A stretch of DNA of 64,000 bases from Siphonodentalium dalli. Taxonomy: Eukaryota; Mollusca; Scaphopoda; Gadilida; Siphonodentaliidae. Shown here piece after piece: positions 1 to 15,000 of this stretch (its first letter is position 1; every line of letters begins with the position of its first letter). The stretch spans positions 56,433,762 through 56,497,761 of the forward strand of contig CP136061.1 in assembly GCA_032622095.1 (NCBI GenBank), in the 5' to 3' direction. Both the position numbers and the translations under genes were made by a program. Under the pieces are notes generated by a model that was given only the letters and a program-made list of their open reading frames with translations, was not told the origin of the DNA and ran no database searches.

Positions 1-3000
1 AGGTCTTCATATATAATACATGTATATAGTAGGGGATTGCCCACGACCAGATCCAAACTTCTTACTGTCAGTCTATCACAGAGCTACTGAAGTCTTCATA
101 TATAATACATGTATATAGTAGGGGATTGCCCACCACCAGATCCAAACTTCTTACTGTCAGTCTATCACAGAGCTACTGAAGTCTTCATATATAATACATG
201 TATATAGTAGGGGATTGCTCACTACCAGATCCAAACTTCTTACTGTCAGTCTATCACAGAGCTACTGAAGTCTTCATATATAATACATGTATATAGTAGG
301 GGATTGCTCACTACCAGATCCAAACTTCTTACTGTCAGTCTATCACAGAGCTACTGAAGTCTTCATATATAATACATGTATATAGTAGGGGATTGCTCAC
401 GACCAGATCCAAACTTCTTACTGTCAGTCTATCACAGAGCTACTGAGGTCTTCATATATAATACATGTATATAGTAGGGGATTGCCCACGACCAGATCCA
501 AACTTCTTACTGTCAGTCTATCACAGAGCTACTGAAGTCTTCATATATAATACATGTATATAGTAGGGGATTGCCCACCACCAGATCCAAACTTCTTACT
601 GTCAGTCTATCACAGAGCTACTGAAGTCTTCATATATAATACATGTATATAGTAGGGGATTGCTCACTACCAGATCCAAACTTCTTACTGTCAGTCTATC
701 ACAGAGCTACTGAAGTCTTCATATATAATACATGTATATAGTAGGGGATTGCTCACTACCAGATCCAAACTTCTTACTGTCAGTCTATCACAGAGCTACT
801 GAAGTCTTCATATATAATACATGTATATAGTAGGGGATTGCTCACGACCAGATCCAAACTTCTTACTGTCAGTCTATCACAGAGCTACTGAGGTCTTCAT
901 ATATAATACATGTATATAGTAGGGGATTGCCCACCACCAGATCCAAACTTCTTACTGTCAGTCTATCACAGAGCTACTGAGGTCTTCATATATAATACAT
1001 GTATATAGTAGGGGATTGCTCACTACCAGATCCAAACTTCTTACTGTCAGTCTATAACAGAGCTACTGAAGTCTTCATATATAATACATGTATATAGTAG
1101 GGGATTGCCCACCACCAGATCCAAACTTCTTACTGTCAGTCTATCACAGAGCTACTGAGGTCTTCATATATAATACATGTATATAGTAGGGGATTGCTCA
1201 CGACCAGATCCAAACTTCTTACTGTCAGTCTATCACAGAGCTACTGAGGTCTTCATATATAATACATGTATATAGTAGGGGATTGCTCACTACCAGATCC
1301 AAACTTCTTACTGTCAGTCTATCACAGAGCTACTGAGGTCTTCATATATAATACATGTATATAGTAGGGGATTGCCCACGACCAGATCCAAACTTCTTAC
1401 TGTCAGTCTATCACAGAGCTACTGAAGTCTTCATATATAATACATGTATATAGTAGGGGATTGCCCACTACCAGATCCAAACTTCTTACTGTCAGTCTAT
1501 CACAGAGCTACTGAGGTCTTCATATATAATACATGTATATAGTAGGGGATTGCCCACCACCAGATCCAAACTTCTTACTGTCAGTCTATCACAGAGCTAC
1601 TGAAGTCTTCATATATAATACATGTATATAGTAGGGGATTGCCCACCACCAGATCCAAACTTCTTACTGTCAGTCTATCACAGAGCTACTGAAGTCTTCA
1701 TATATAATACATGTATATAGTAGGGGATTGCCCACTACCAGATCCAAACTTCTTACTGTCAGTCTATCACAGAGCTACTGAGGTCTTCATATATAATACA
1801 TGTATATAGTAGGGGATTGCTCACTACCAGATCCAAACTTCTTACTGTCAGTCTATCACAGAGCTACTGAAGTCTTCATATATAATACATGTATATAGTA
1901 GGGGATTGCTCACGACCAAATCCAAACTTCTTACTGTCAGTCTATCACAGAGCTACTGAAGTCTTCATATATAATACATGTATATAGTAGGGGATTGCCC
2001 ACTACCAGATCCAAACTTCTTACTGTCAGTCTATCACAGAGCTACTGAAGTCTTCATATATAATACATGTATATAGTAGGGGATTGCTCACTACCAGATC
2101 CAAACTTCTTACTGTCAGTCTATCACAGAGCTACTGAGGTCTTCATATATAATACATGTATATAGTAGGGGATTGCTCACTACCAGATCCAAACTTCTTA
2201 CTGTCAGTCTATCACAGAGCTACTGAAGTCTTCATATATAATACATGTATATAGTAGGGGATTGCCCACTACCAGATCCAAACTTCTTACTGTCAGTCTA
2301 TCACAGAGCTACTGAAGTCTTCATATATAATACATGTATATAGTAGGGGATTGCCCACTACCAGATCCAAACTTCTTACTGTCAGTCTATCACAGAGCTA
2401 CTGAAGTCTTCATATATAATACATGTATATAGTAGGGGATTGCCCACCACCAGATCCAAACTTCTTACTGTCAGTCTATCACAGAGCTACTGAAGTCTTC
2501 ATATATAATACATGTATATAGTAGGGGATTGCCCACTACCAGATCCAAACTTCTTACTGTCAGTCTATCACAGAGCTACTGAGGTCTTCATATATAATAC
2601 ATGTATATAGTAGGGGATTGCTCACTACCAGATCCAAACTTCTTACTGTCAGTCTATCACAGAGCTACTGAAGTCTTCATATATAATACATGTATATAGT
2701 AGGGGATTGCCCACCACCAGATCCAAACTTCTTACTGTCAGTCTATCACAGAGCTACTGAAGTCTTCATATATAATACATGTATATAGTAGGGGATTGCC
2801 CACCACCAGATCCAAACTTCTTACTGTCAGTCTATCACAGAGCTACTGAAGTCTTCATATATAATACATGTATATAGTAGGGGATTGCCCACCACCAGAT
2901 CCAAACTTCTTACTGTCAGTCTATCACAGAGCTACTGAAGTCTTCATATATAATACATGTATATAGTAGGGGATTGCCCACCACCAGATCCAAACTTCTT

Positions 3001-6000
3001 ACTGTCAGTCTATCACAGAGCTACTGAAGTCTTCATATATAATACATGTATATAGTAGGGGATTGCCCACGACCAGATCCAAACTTCTTACTGTCAGTCT
3101 ATCACAGAGCTACTGAAGTCTTCATATATAATACATGTATATAGTAGGGGATTGCTCACCACCAGATCCAAACTTCTTACTGTCAGTCTATCACAGAGCT
3201 ACTGAGGTCTTCATATATAATACATGTATATAGTAGGGGATTGCCCACCACCAGATCCAAACTTCTTACTGTCAGTCTATCACAGAGCTACTGAAGTCTT
3301 CATATATAATACATGTATATAGTAGGGGATTGCTCACTACCAGATCCAAACTTCTTACTGTCAGTCTATCACAGAGCTACTGAGGTCTTCATATATAATA
3401 CATGTATATAGTAGGGGATTGCCCACGACCAGATCCAAACTTCTTACTGTCAGTCTATCACAGAGCTACTGAAGTCTTCATATATAATACATGTATATAG
3501 TAGGGGATTGCCCACCACCAGATCCAAACTTCTTACTGTCAGTCTATCACAGAGCTACTGAAGTCTTCATATATAATACATGTATATAGTAGGGGATTGC
3601 TCACCACCAGATCCAAACTTCTTACTGTCAGTCTATCACAGAGCTACTGAAGTCTTCATATATAATACATGTATATAGTAGGGGATTGCCCACGACCAGA
3701 TCCAAACTTCTTACTGTCAGTCTATCACAGAGCTACTGAAGTCTTCATATATAATACATGTATATAGTAGGGGATTGCCCACTACCAGATCCAAACTTCT
3801 TACTGTCAGTCTATCACAGAGCTACTGAGGTCTTCATATATAATACATGTATATAGTAGGGGATTGCCCACCACCAGATCCAAACTTCTTACTGTCAGTC
3901 TATCACAGAGCTACTGAAGTCTTCATATATAATACATGTATATAGTAGGGGATTGCCCACGACCAGATCCAAACTTCTTACTGTCAGTCTATCACAGAGC
4001 TACTGAGGTCTTCATATATAATACATGTATATAGTAGGGGATTGCTCACTACCAGATCCAAACTTCTTACTGTCAGTCTATCACAGAGCTACTGAAGTCT
4101 TCATATATAATACATGTATATAGTAGGGGATTGCTCACTACCAGATCCAAACTTCTTACTGTCAGTCTATCACAGAGCTACTGAAGTCTTCATATATAAT
4201 ACATGTATATAGTAGGGGATTGCCCACGACCAGATCCAAACTTCTTACTGTCAGTCTATCACAGAGCTACTGAGGTCTTCATATATAATACATGTAGTAG
4301 GGGATTGCTCACTACCAGATCCAAACTTCTTACTGTCAGTCTATCACAGAGCTACTGAGGTCTTCATATATAATACATGTATATAGTAGGGGATTGCCCA
4401 CGACCAGATCCAAACTTCTTACTGTCAGTCTATCACAGAGCTACTGAAGTCTTCATATATAATACATGTATATAGTAGGGGATTGCCCACTACCAGATCC
4501 AAACTTCTTACTGTCAGTCTATCACAGAGCTACTGAAGTCTTCATATATAATACATGTATATAGTAGGGGATTGCTCACCACCAGATCCAAACTTCTTAC
4601 TGTCAGTCTATCACAGAGCTACTGAGGTCTTCATATATAATACATGTATATAGTAGGGGATTGCCCACCACCAGATCCAAACTTCTTACTGTCAGTCTAT
4701 CACAGAGCTACTGAAGTCTTCATATATAATACATGTATATAGTAGGGGATTGCCCACGACCAGATCCAAACTTCTTACTGTCAGTCTATCACAGAGCTAC
4801 TGAAGTCTTCATATATAATACATGTATATAGTAGGGGATTGCCCACGACCAGATCCAAACTTCTTACTGTCAGTCTATCACAGAGCTACTGAAGTCTTCA
4901 TATATAATACATGTATATAGTAGGGGATTGCTCACTACCAGATCCAAACTTCTTACTGTCAGTCTATCACAGAGCTACTGAAGTCTTCATATATAATACA
5001 TGTATATAGTAGGGGATTGCCCACGACCAGATCCAAACTTCTTACTGTCAGTCTATCACAGAGCTACTGAAGTCTTCATATATAATACATGTATATAGTA
5101 GGGGATTGCCCACGACCAGATCCAAACTTCTTACTGTCAGTCTATCACAGAGCTACTGAGGTCTTCATATATAATACATGTATATAGTAGGGGATTGCTC
5201 ACCACCAGATCCAAACTTCTTACTGTCAGTCTATCACAGAGCTACTGAAGTCTTCATATATAATACATGTATATAGTAGGGGATTGCTCACTACCAGATC
5301 CAAACTTCTTACTGTCAGTCTATCACAGAGCTACTGAAGTCTTCATATATAATACATGTATATAGTAGGGGATTGCTCACTACCAGATCCAAACTTCTTA
5401 CTGTCAGTCTATCACAGAGCTACTGAAGTCTTCATATATAATACATGTATATAGTAGGGGATTGCTCACTACCAGATCCAAACTTCTTACTGTCAGTCTA
5501 TCACAGAGCTACTGAAGTCTTCATATATAATACATGTATATAGTAGGGGATTGCTCACTACCAGATCCAAACTTCTTACTGTCAGTCTATCACAGAGCTA
5601 CTGAAGTCTTCATATATAATACATGTATATAGTAGGGGATTGCTCACTACCAGATCCAAACTTCTTACTGTCAGTCTATCACAGAGCTACTGAAGTCTTC
5701 ATATATAATACATGTATATAGTAGGGGATTGCTCACTACCAGATCCAAACTTCTTACTGTCAGTCTATCACAGAGCTACTGAAGTCTTCATATATAATAC
5801 ATGTATATAGTAGGGGATTGCTCACTACCAGATCCAAACTTCTTACTGTCAGTCTATCACAGAGCTACTGAGGTCTTCATATATAATACATGTATATAGT
5901 AGGGGATTGCCCACCACCAGATCCAAACTTCTTACTGTCAGTCTATCACAGAGCTACTGAGGTCTTCATATATAATACATGTATATAGTAGGGGATTGCC

Positions 6001-9000
6001 CACCACCAGATCCAAACTTCTTACTGTCAGTCTATCACAGAGCTACTGAAGTCTTCATATATAATACATGTATATAGTAGGGGATTGCCCACTACCAGAT
6101 CCAAACTTCTTACTGTCAGTCTATCACAGAGCTACTGAAGTCTTCATATACATGTATAATACATGTATATAGTAGGGGATTGCCCACCACCAGATCCAAA
6201 CTTCTTACTGTCAGTCTATCACAGAGCTACTGAGGTCTTCATATATAATACATGTATATAGTAGGGGATTGCCCACGACCAGATCCAAACTTCTTACTGT
6301 CAGTCTATCACAGAGCTACTGAAGTCTTCATATATAATACATGTATATAGTAGGGGATTGCCCACTACCAGATCCAAACTTCTTACTGTCAGTCTATCAC
6401 AGAGCTACTGAGGTCTTCATATATAATACATGTATATAGTAGGGGATTGCCCACTACCAGATCCAAACTTCTTACTGTCAGTCTATCACAGAGCTACTGA
6501 AGTCTTCATATATAATACATGTATATAGTAGGGGATTGCCCACTACCAGATCCAAACTTCTTACTGTCAGTCTATCACAGAGCTACTGAAGTCTTCATAT
6601 ATAATACATGTATATAGTAGGGGATTGCCCACGACCAGATCCAAACTTCTTACTGTCAGTCTATCACAGAGCTACTGAGGTCTTCATATATAATACATGT
6701 ATATAGTAGGGGATTGCCCACTACCAGATCCAAACTTCTTACTGTCAGTCTATCACAGAGCTACTGAAGTCTTCATATATAATACATGTATATAGTAGGG
6801 GATTGCCCACTACCAGATCCAAACTTCTTACTGTCAGTCTATCACAGAGCTACTGAAGTCTTCATATATAATACATGTATATAGTAGGGGATTGCCCACG
6901 ACCAGATCCAAACTTCTTACTGTCAGTCTATCACAGAGCTACTGAGGTCTTCATATATAATACATGTATATAGTAGGGGATTGCCCACCACCAGATCCAA
7001 ACTTCTTACTGTCAGTCTATCACAGAGCTACTGAAGTCTTCATATATAATACATGTATATAGTAGGGGATTGCTCACTACCAGATCCAAACTTCTTACTG
7101 TCAGTCTATCACAGAGCTACTGAGGTCTTCATATATAATACATGTATATAGTAGGGGATTGCCCACCACCAGATCCAAACTTCTTACTGTCAGTCTATCA
7201 CAGAGCTACTGAAGTCTTCATATATAATACATGTATATAGTAGGGGATTGCCCACCACCAGATCCAAACTTCTTACTGTCAGTCTATCACAGAGCTACTG
7301 AAGTCTTCATATATAATACATGTATATAGTAGGGGATTGCTCACTACCAGATCCAAACTTCTTACTGTCAGTCTATCACAGAGCTACTGAGGTCTTCATA
7401 TATAATACATGTATATAGTAGGGGATTGCCCACTACCAGATCCAAACTTCTTACTGTCAGTCTATCACAGAGCTACTGAAGTCTTCATATATAATACATG
7501 TATATAGTAGGGGATTGCCCACTACCAGATCCAAACTTCTTACTGTCAGTCTATCACAGAGCTACTGAAGTCTTCATATATAATACATGTATATAGTAGG
7601 GGATTGCTCACCACCAGATCCAAACTTCTTACTGTCAGTCTATCACAGAGCTACTGAAGTCTTCATATATAATACATGTATATAGTAGGGGATTGCCCAC
7701 TACCAGATCCAAACTTCTTACTGTCAGTCTATCACAGAGCTACTGAAGTCTTCATATATAATACATGTATATAGTAGGGGATTGCCCACTACCAGATCCA
7801 AACTTCTTACTGTCAGTCTATCACAGAGCTACTGAAGTCTTCATATATAATACATGTATATAGTAGGGGATTGCCCACTACCAGATCCAAACTTCTTACT
7901 GTCAGTCTATCACAGAGCTACTGAAGTCTTCATATATAATACATGTATATAGTAGGGGATTGCCCACGACCAGATCCAAACTTCTTACTGTCAGTCTATC
8001 ACAGAGCTACTGAGGTCTTCATATATAATACATGTATATAGTAGGGGATTGCCCACCACCAGATCCAAACTTCTTACTGTCAGTCTATCACAGAGCTACT
8101 GAAGTCTTCATATATAATACATGTATATAGTAGGGGATTGCTCACTACCAGATCCAAACTTCTTACTGTCAGTCTATCACAGAGCTACTGAAGTCTTCAT
8201 ATATAATACATGTATATAGTAGGGGATTGCTCACTACCAGATCCAAACTTCTTACTGTCAGTCTATCACAGAGCTACTGAAGTCTTCATATATAATACAT
8301 GTATATAGTAGGGGATTGCTCACTACCAGATCCAAACTTCTTACTGTCAGTCTATCACAGAGCTACTGAAGTCTTCATATATAATACATGTATATAGTAG
8401 GGGATTGCCCACCACCAGATCCAAACTTCTTACTGTCAGTCTATCACAGAGCTACTGAGGTCTTCATATATAATACATGTATATAGTAGGGGATTGCCCA
8501 CCACCAGATCCAAACTTCTTACTGTCAGTCTATCACAGAGCTACTGAAGTCTTCATATATAATACATGTATATAGTAGGGGATTGCCCACCACCAGATCC
8601 AAACTTCTTACTGTCAGTCTATCACAGAGCTACTGAAGTCTTCATATATAATACATGTATATAGTAGGGGATTGCTCACCACCAGATCCAAACTTCTTAC
8701 TGTCAGTCTATCACAGAGCTACTGAGGTCTTCATATATAATACATGTATATAGTAGGGGATTGCCCACCACCAGATCCAAACTTCTTACTGTCAGTCTAT
8801 CACAGAGCTACTGAGGTCTTCATATATAATACATGTATATAGTAGGGGATTGCCCACCACCAGATCCAAACTTCTTACTGTCAGTCTATCACAGAGCTAC
8901 TGAAGTCTTCATATATAATACATGTATATACATGTAGTAGGGGATTGCCCACGACCAGTACCAAACTTCTTACTGTCAGTCTATCACAGAGCTACTGAAG

Positions 9001-12000
9001 TCTTCATATATAATACATGTATATAGTAGGGGATTGCCCACGACCAAATCCAAACTTCTTACTGTCAGTCTATCACAGAGCTACTGAAGTCTTCATATAT
9101 AATACATGTATATAGTAGGGGATTGCTCACCACCAAATCCAAACTTCTTACTGTCAGTCTATCACAGAGCTACTGAAGTCTTCATATATAATACATGTAT
9201 ATAGTAGGGGATTGCCCACCACCAGATCCAAACTTCTTACTGTCAGTCTATCACAGAGCTACTGAAGTCTTCATATATAATACATGTATATAGTAGGGGA
9301 TTGCTCACCACCAGATCCAAACTTCTTACTGTCAGTCTATCACAGAGCTACTGAAGTCTTCATATATAATACATGTATATAGTAGGGGATTGCCCACCAC
9401 CAGATCCAAACTTCTTACTGTCAGTCTATCACAGAGCTACTGAAGTCTTCATATATAATACATGTATATAGTAGGGGATTGCTCACTACCAGATCCAAAC
9501 TTCTTACTGTCAGTCTATCACAGAGCTACTGAAGTCTTCATATATAATACATGTATATAGTAGGGGATTGCTCACCACCAGATCCAAACTTCTTACTGTC
9601 AGTCTATCACAGAGCTACTGAAGTCTTCATATATAATACATGTATATAGTAGGGGATTGCCCACCACCAGATCCAAACTTCTTACTGTCAGTCTATCACA
9701 GAGCTACTGAAGTCTTCATATATAATACATGTATATAGTAGGGGATTGCTCACTACCAGATCCAAACTTCTTACTGTCAGTCTATCACAGAGCTACTGAA
9801 GTCTTCATATATAATACATGTATATAGTAGGGGATTGCTCACCACCAGATCCAAACTTCTTACTGTCAGTCTATCACAGAGCTACTGAAGTCTTCATATA
9901 TAATACATGTATATAGTAGGGGATTGCTCACCACCAGATCCAAACTTCTTACTGTCAGTCTATCACAGAGCTACTGAAGTCTTCATATATAATACATGTA
10001 TATAGTAGGGGATTGCTCACCACCAGATCCAAACTTCTTACTGTCAGTCTATCACAGAGCTACTGAAGTCTTCATATATAATACATGTATATAGTAGGGG
10101 ATTGCCCACCACCAGATCCAAACTTCTTACTGTCAGTCTATCACAGAGCTACTGAAGTCTTCATATATAATACATGTATATAGTAGGGGATTGCTCACTA
10201 CCAGATCCAAACTTCTTACTGTCAGTCTATCACAGAGCTACTGAAGTCTTCATATATAATACATGTATATAGTAGGGGATTGCTCACTACCAGATCCAAA
10301 CTTCTTACTGTCAGTCTATCACAGAGCTACTGAAGTCTTCATATATAATACATGTATATAGTAGGGGATTGCTCACCACCAGATCCAAACTTCTTACTGT
10401 CAGTCTATCACAGAGCTACTGAAGTCTTCATATATAATACATGTATATAGTAGGGGATTGCCCACGACCAGATCCAAACTTCTTACTGTCAGTCTATCAC
10501 AGAGCTACTGAAGTCTTCATATATAATACATGTATATAGTAGGGGATTGCTCACCACCAGATCCAAACTTCTTACTGTCAGTCTATCACAGAGCTACTGA
10601 GGTCTTCATATATAATACATGTATATAGTAGGGGATTGCCCACTACCAGATCCAAACTTCTTAATGTCAGTCTATCACAGAGCTACTGAGGTCTTCATAT
10701 ATAATACATGTATATAGTAGGGGATTGCTCACCACCAGATCCAAACTTCTTACTGTCAGTCTATCACAGAGCTACTGAAGTCTTCATATATAATACATGT
10801 ATATAGTAGGGGATTGCTCACCACCAAATCCAAACTTCTTACTGTCAGTCTATCACAGAGCTACTGAGGTCTTCATATATAATACATGTATATAGTAGGG
10901 GATTGCCCACTACCAGATCCAAACTTCTTACTGTCAGTCTATCACAGAGCTACTGAAGTCTTCATATATAATACATGTATATAGTAGGGGATTGCTCACT
11001 ACCAGATCCAAACTTCTTACTGTCAGTCTATCACAGAGCTACTGAGGTCTTCATATATAATACATGTATATAGTAGGGGATTGCCCACCACCAGATCCAA
11101 ACTTCTTACTGTCAGTCTATCACAGAGCTACTGAAGTCTTCATATATAATACATGTATATAGTAGGGGATTGCCCACTACCAGATCCAAACTTCTTACTG
11201 TCAGTCTATCACAGAGCTACTGAAGTCTTCATATATAATACATGTATATAGTAGGGGATTGCCCACTACCAGATCCAAACTTCTTACTGTCAGTCTATCA
11301 CAGAGCTACTGAGGTCTTCATATATAATACATGTATATAGTAGGGGATTGCCCACTACCAGATCCAAACTTCTTACTGTCAGTCTATCACAGAGCTACTG
11401 AAGTCTTCATATATAATACATGTATATAGTAGGGGATTGCCCACGACCAGATCCAAACTTCTTACTGTCAGTCTATCACAGAGCTACTGAGGTCTTCATA
11501 TATAATACATGTATATAGTAGGGGATTGCTCACTACCAGATCCAAACTTCTTACTGTCAGTCTATCACAGAGCTACTGAAGTCTTCATATATAATACATG
11601 TATATAGTAGGGGATTGCCCACTACCAGATCCAAACTTCTTACTGTCAGTCTATCACAGAGCTACTGAAGTCTTCATATATAATACATGTATATAGTAGG
11701 GGATTGCCCACTACCAGATCCAAACTTCTTACTGTCAGTCTATCACAGAGCTACTGAGGTCTTCATATATAATACATGTATATAGTAGGGGATTGCCCAC
11801 TACCAGATCCAAACTTCTTACTGTCAGTCTATCACAGAGCTACTGAAGTCTTCATATATAATACATGTATATAGTAGGGGATTGCTCACTACCAGATCCA
11901 AACTTCTTACTGTCAGTCTATCACAGAGCTACTGAAGTCTTCATATATAATACATGTATATAGTAGGGGATTGCTCACCACCAGATCCAAACTTCTTACT

Positions 12001-15000
12001 GTCAGTCTATCACAGAGCTACTGAAGTCTTCATATATAATACATGTATATAGTAGGGGATTGCTCACCACCAGATCCAAACTTCTTACTGTCAGTCTATC
12101 ACAGAGCTACTGAAGTCTTCATATATAATACATGTATATAGTAGGGGATTGCTCACCACCAAATCCAAACTTCTTACTGTCAGTCTATCACAGAGCTACT
12201 GAGGTCTTCATATATAATACATGTATATAGTAGGGGATTGCCCACTACCAGATCCAAACTTCTTACTGTCAGTCTATCACAGAGCTACTGAAGTCTTCAT
12301 ATATAATACATGTATATAGTAGGGGATTGCCCACTACCAGATCCAAACTTCTTACTGTCAGTCTATCACAGAGCTACTGAGGTCTTCATATATAATACAT
12401 GTATATAGTAGGGGATTGCCCACTACCAGATCCAAACTTCTTACTGTCAGTCTATCACAGAGCTACTGAAGTCTTCATATATAATACATGTATATAGTAG
12501 GGGATTGCTCACTACCAGATCCAAACTTCTTACTGTCAGTCTATCACAGAGCTACTGAAGTCTTCATATATAATACATGTATATAGTAGGGGATTGCTCA
12601 CCACCAAATCCAAACTTCTTACTGTCAGTCTATCACAGAGCTACTGAAGTCTTCATATATAATACATGTATATAGTAGGGGATTGCTCACCACCAAATCC
12701 AAACTTCTTACTGTCAGTCTATCACAGAGCTACTGAAGTCTTCATATATAATACATGTATATAGTAGGGGATTGCCCACCACCAGATCCAAACTTCTTAC
12801 TGTCAGTCTATCACAGAGCTACTGAGGTCTTCATATATAATACATGTATATAGTAGGGGATTGCCCACTACCAGATCCAAACTTCTTACTGTCAGTCTAT
12901 CACAGAGCTACTGAAGTCTTCATATATAATACATGTATATAGTAGGGGATTGCCCACCACCAGATCCAAACTTCTTACTGTCAGTCTATCACAGAGCTAC
13001 TGAAGTCTTCATATATAATACATGTATATAGTAGGGGATTGCTCACGACCAGATCCAAACTTCTTACTGTCAGTCTATCACAGAGCTACTGAGGTCTTCA
13101 TATATAATACATGTATATAGTAGGGGATTGCCCACTACCAGATCCAAACTTCTTACTGTCAGTCTATCACAGAGCTACTGAGGTCTTCATATATAATACA
13201 TGTATATAGTAGGGGATTGCCCACCACCAGATCCAAACTTCTTACTGTCAGTCTATCACAGAGCTACTGAGGTCTTCATATATAATACATGTATATAGTA
13301 GGGGATTGCTCACTACCAGATCCAAACTTCTTACTGTCAGTCTATCACAGAGCTACTGAGGTCTTCATATATAATACATGTATATAGTAGGGGATTGCTC
13401 ACGACCAGATCCAAACTTCTTACTGTCAGTCTATCACAGAGCTACTGAGGTCTTCATATATAATACATGTATATAGTAGGGGATTGCCCACTACCAGATC
13501 CAAACTTCTTACTGTCAGTCTATCACAGAGCTACTGAGGTCTTCATATATAATACATGTATATAGTAGGGGATTGCTCACTACCAGATCCAAACTTCTTA
13601 CTGTCAGTCTATCACAGAGCTACTGAGGTCTTCATATATAATACATGTATATAGTAGGGGATTGCTCACGACCAGATCCAAACTTCTTACTGTCAGTCTA
13701 TCACAGAGCTACTGAGGTCTTCATATATAATACATGTATATAGTAGGGGATTGCCCACTACCAGATCCAAACTTCTTACTGTCAGTCTATCACAGAGCTA
13801 CTGAGGTCTTCATATATAATACATGTATATAGTAGGGGATTGCCCACCACCAGATCCAAACTTCTTACTGTCAGTCTATCACAGAGCTACTGAGGTCTTC
13901 ATATATAATACATGTATATAGTAGGGGATTGCTCACTACCAGATCCAAACTTCTTACTGTCAGTCTATCACAGAGCTACTGAGGTCTTCATATATAATAC
14001 ATGTATATAGTAGGGGATTGCTCACTACCAGATCCAAACTTCTTACTGTCAGTCTATCACAGAGCTACTGAGGTCTTCATATATAATACATGTATATAGT
14101 AGGGGATTGCCCACCACCAGATCCAAACTTCTTACTGTCAGTCTATCACAGAGCTACTGAGGTCTTCATATATAATACATGTATATAGTAGGGGATTGCT
14201 CACTACCAGATCCAAACTTCTTACTGTCAGTCTATCACAGAGCTACTGAGGTCTTCATATATAATACATGTATATAGTAGGGGATTGCTCACTACCAGAT
14301 CCAAACTTCTTACTGTCAGTCTATCACAGAGCTACTGAGGTCTTCATATATAATACATGTATATAGTAGGGGATTGCTCACTACCAGATCCAAACTTCTT
14401 ACTGTCAGTCTATCACAGAGCTACTGAGGTCTTCATATATAATACATGTATATAGTAGGGGATTGCTCACTACCAGATCCAAACTTCTTACTGTCAGTCT
14501 ATCACAGAGCTACTGAGGTCTTCATATATAATACATGTATATAGTAGGGGATTGCTCACTACCAGATCCAAACTTCTTACTGTCAGTCTATCACAGAGCT
14601 ACTGAGGTCTTCATATATAATACATGTATATAGTAGGGGATTGCTCACTACCAGATCCAAACTTCTTACTGTCAGTCTATCACAGAGCTACTGAGGTCTT
14701 CATATATAATACATGTATATAGTAGGGGATTGCTCACTACCAGATCCAAACTTCTTACTGTCAGTCTATCACAGAGCTACTGAGGTCTTCATATATAATA
14801 CATGTATATAGTAGGGGATTGCTCACTACCAGATCCAAACTTCTTACTGTCAGTCTATCACAGAGCTACTGAGGTCTTCATATATAATACATGTATATAG
14901 TAGGGGATTGCCCACCACCAGATCCAAACTTCTTACTGTCAGTCTATCACAGAGCTACTGAGGTCTTCATATATAATACATGTATATAGTAGGGGATTGC

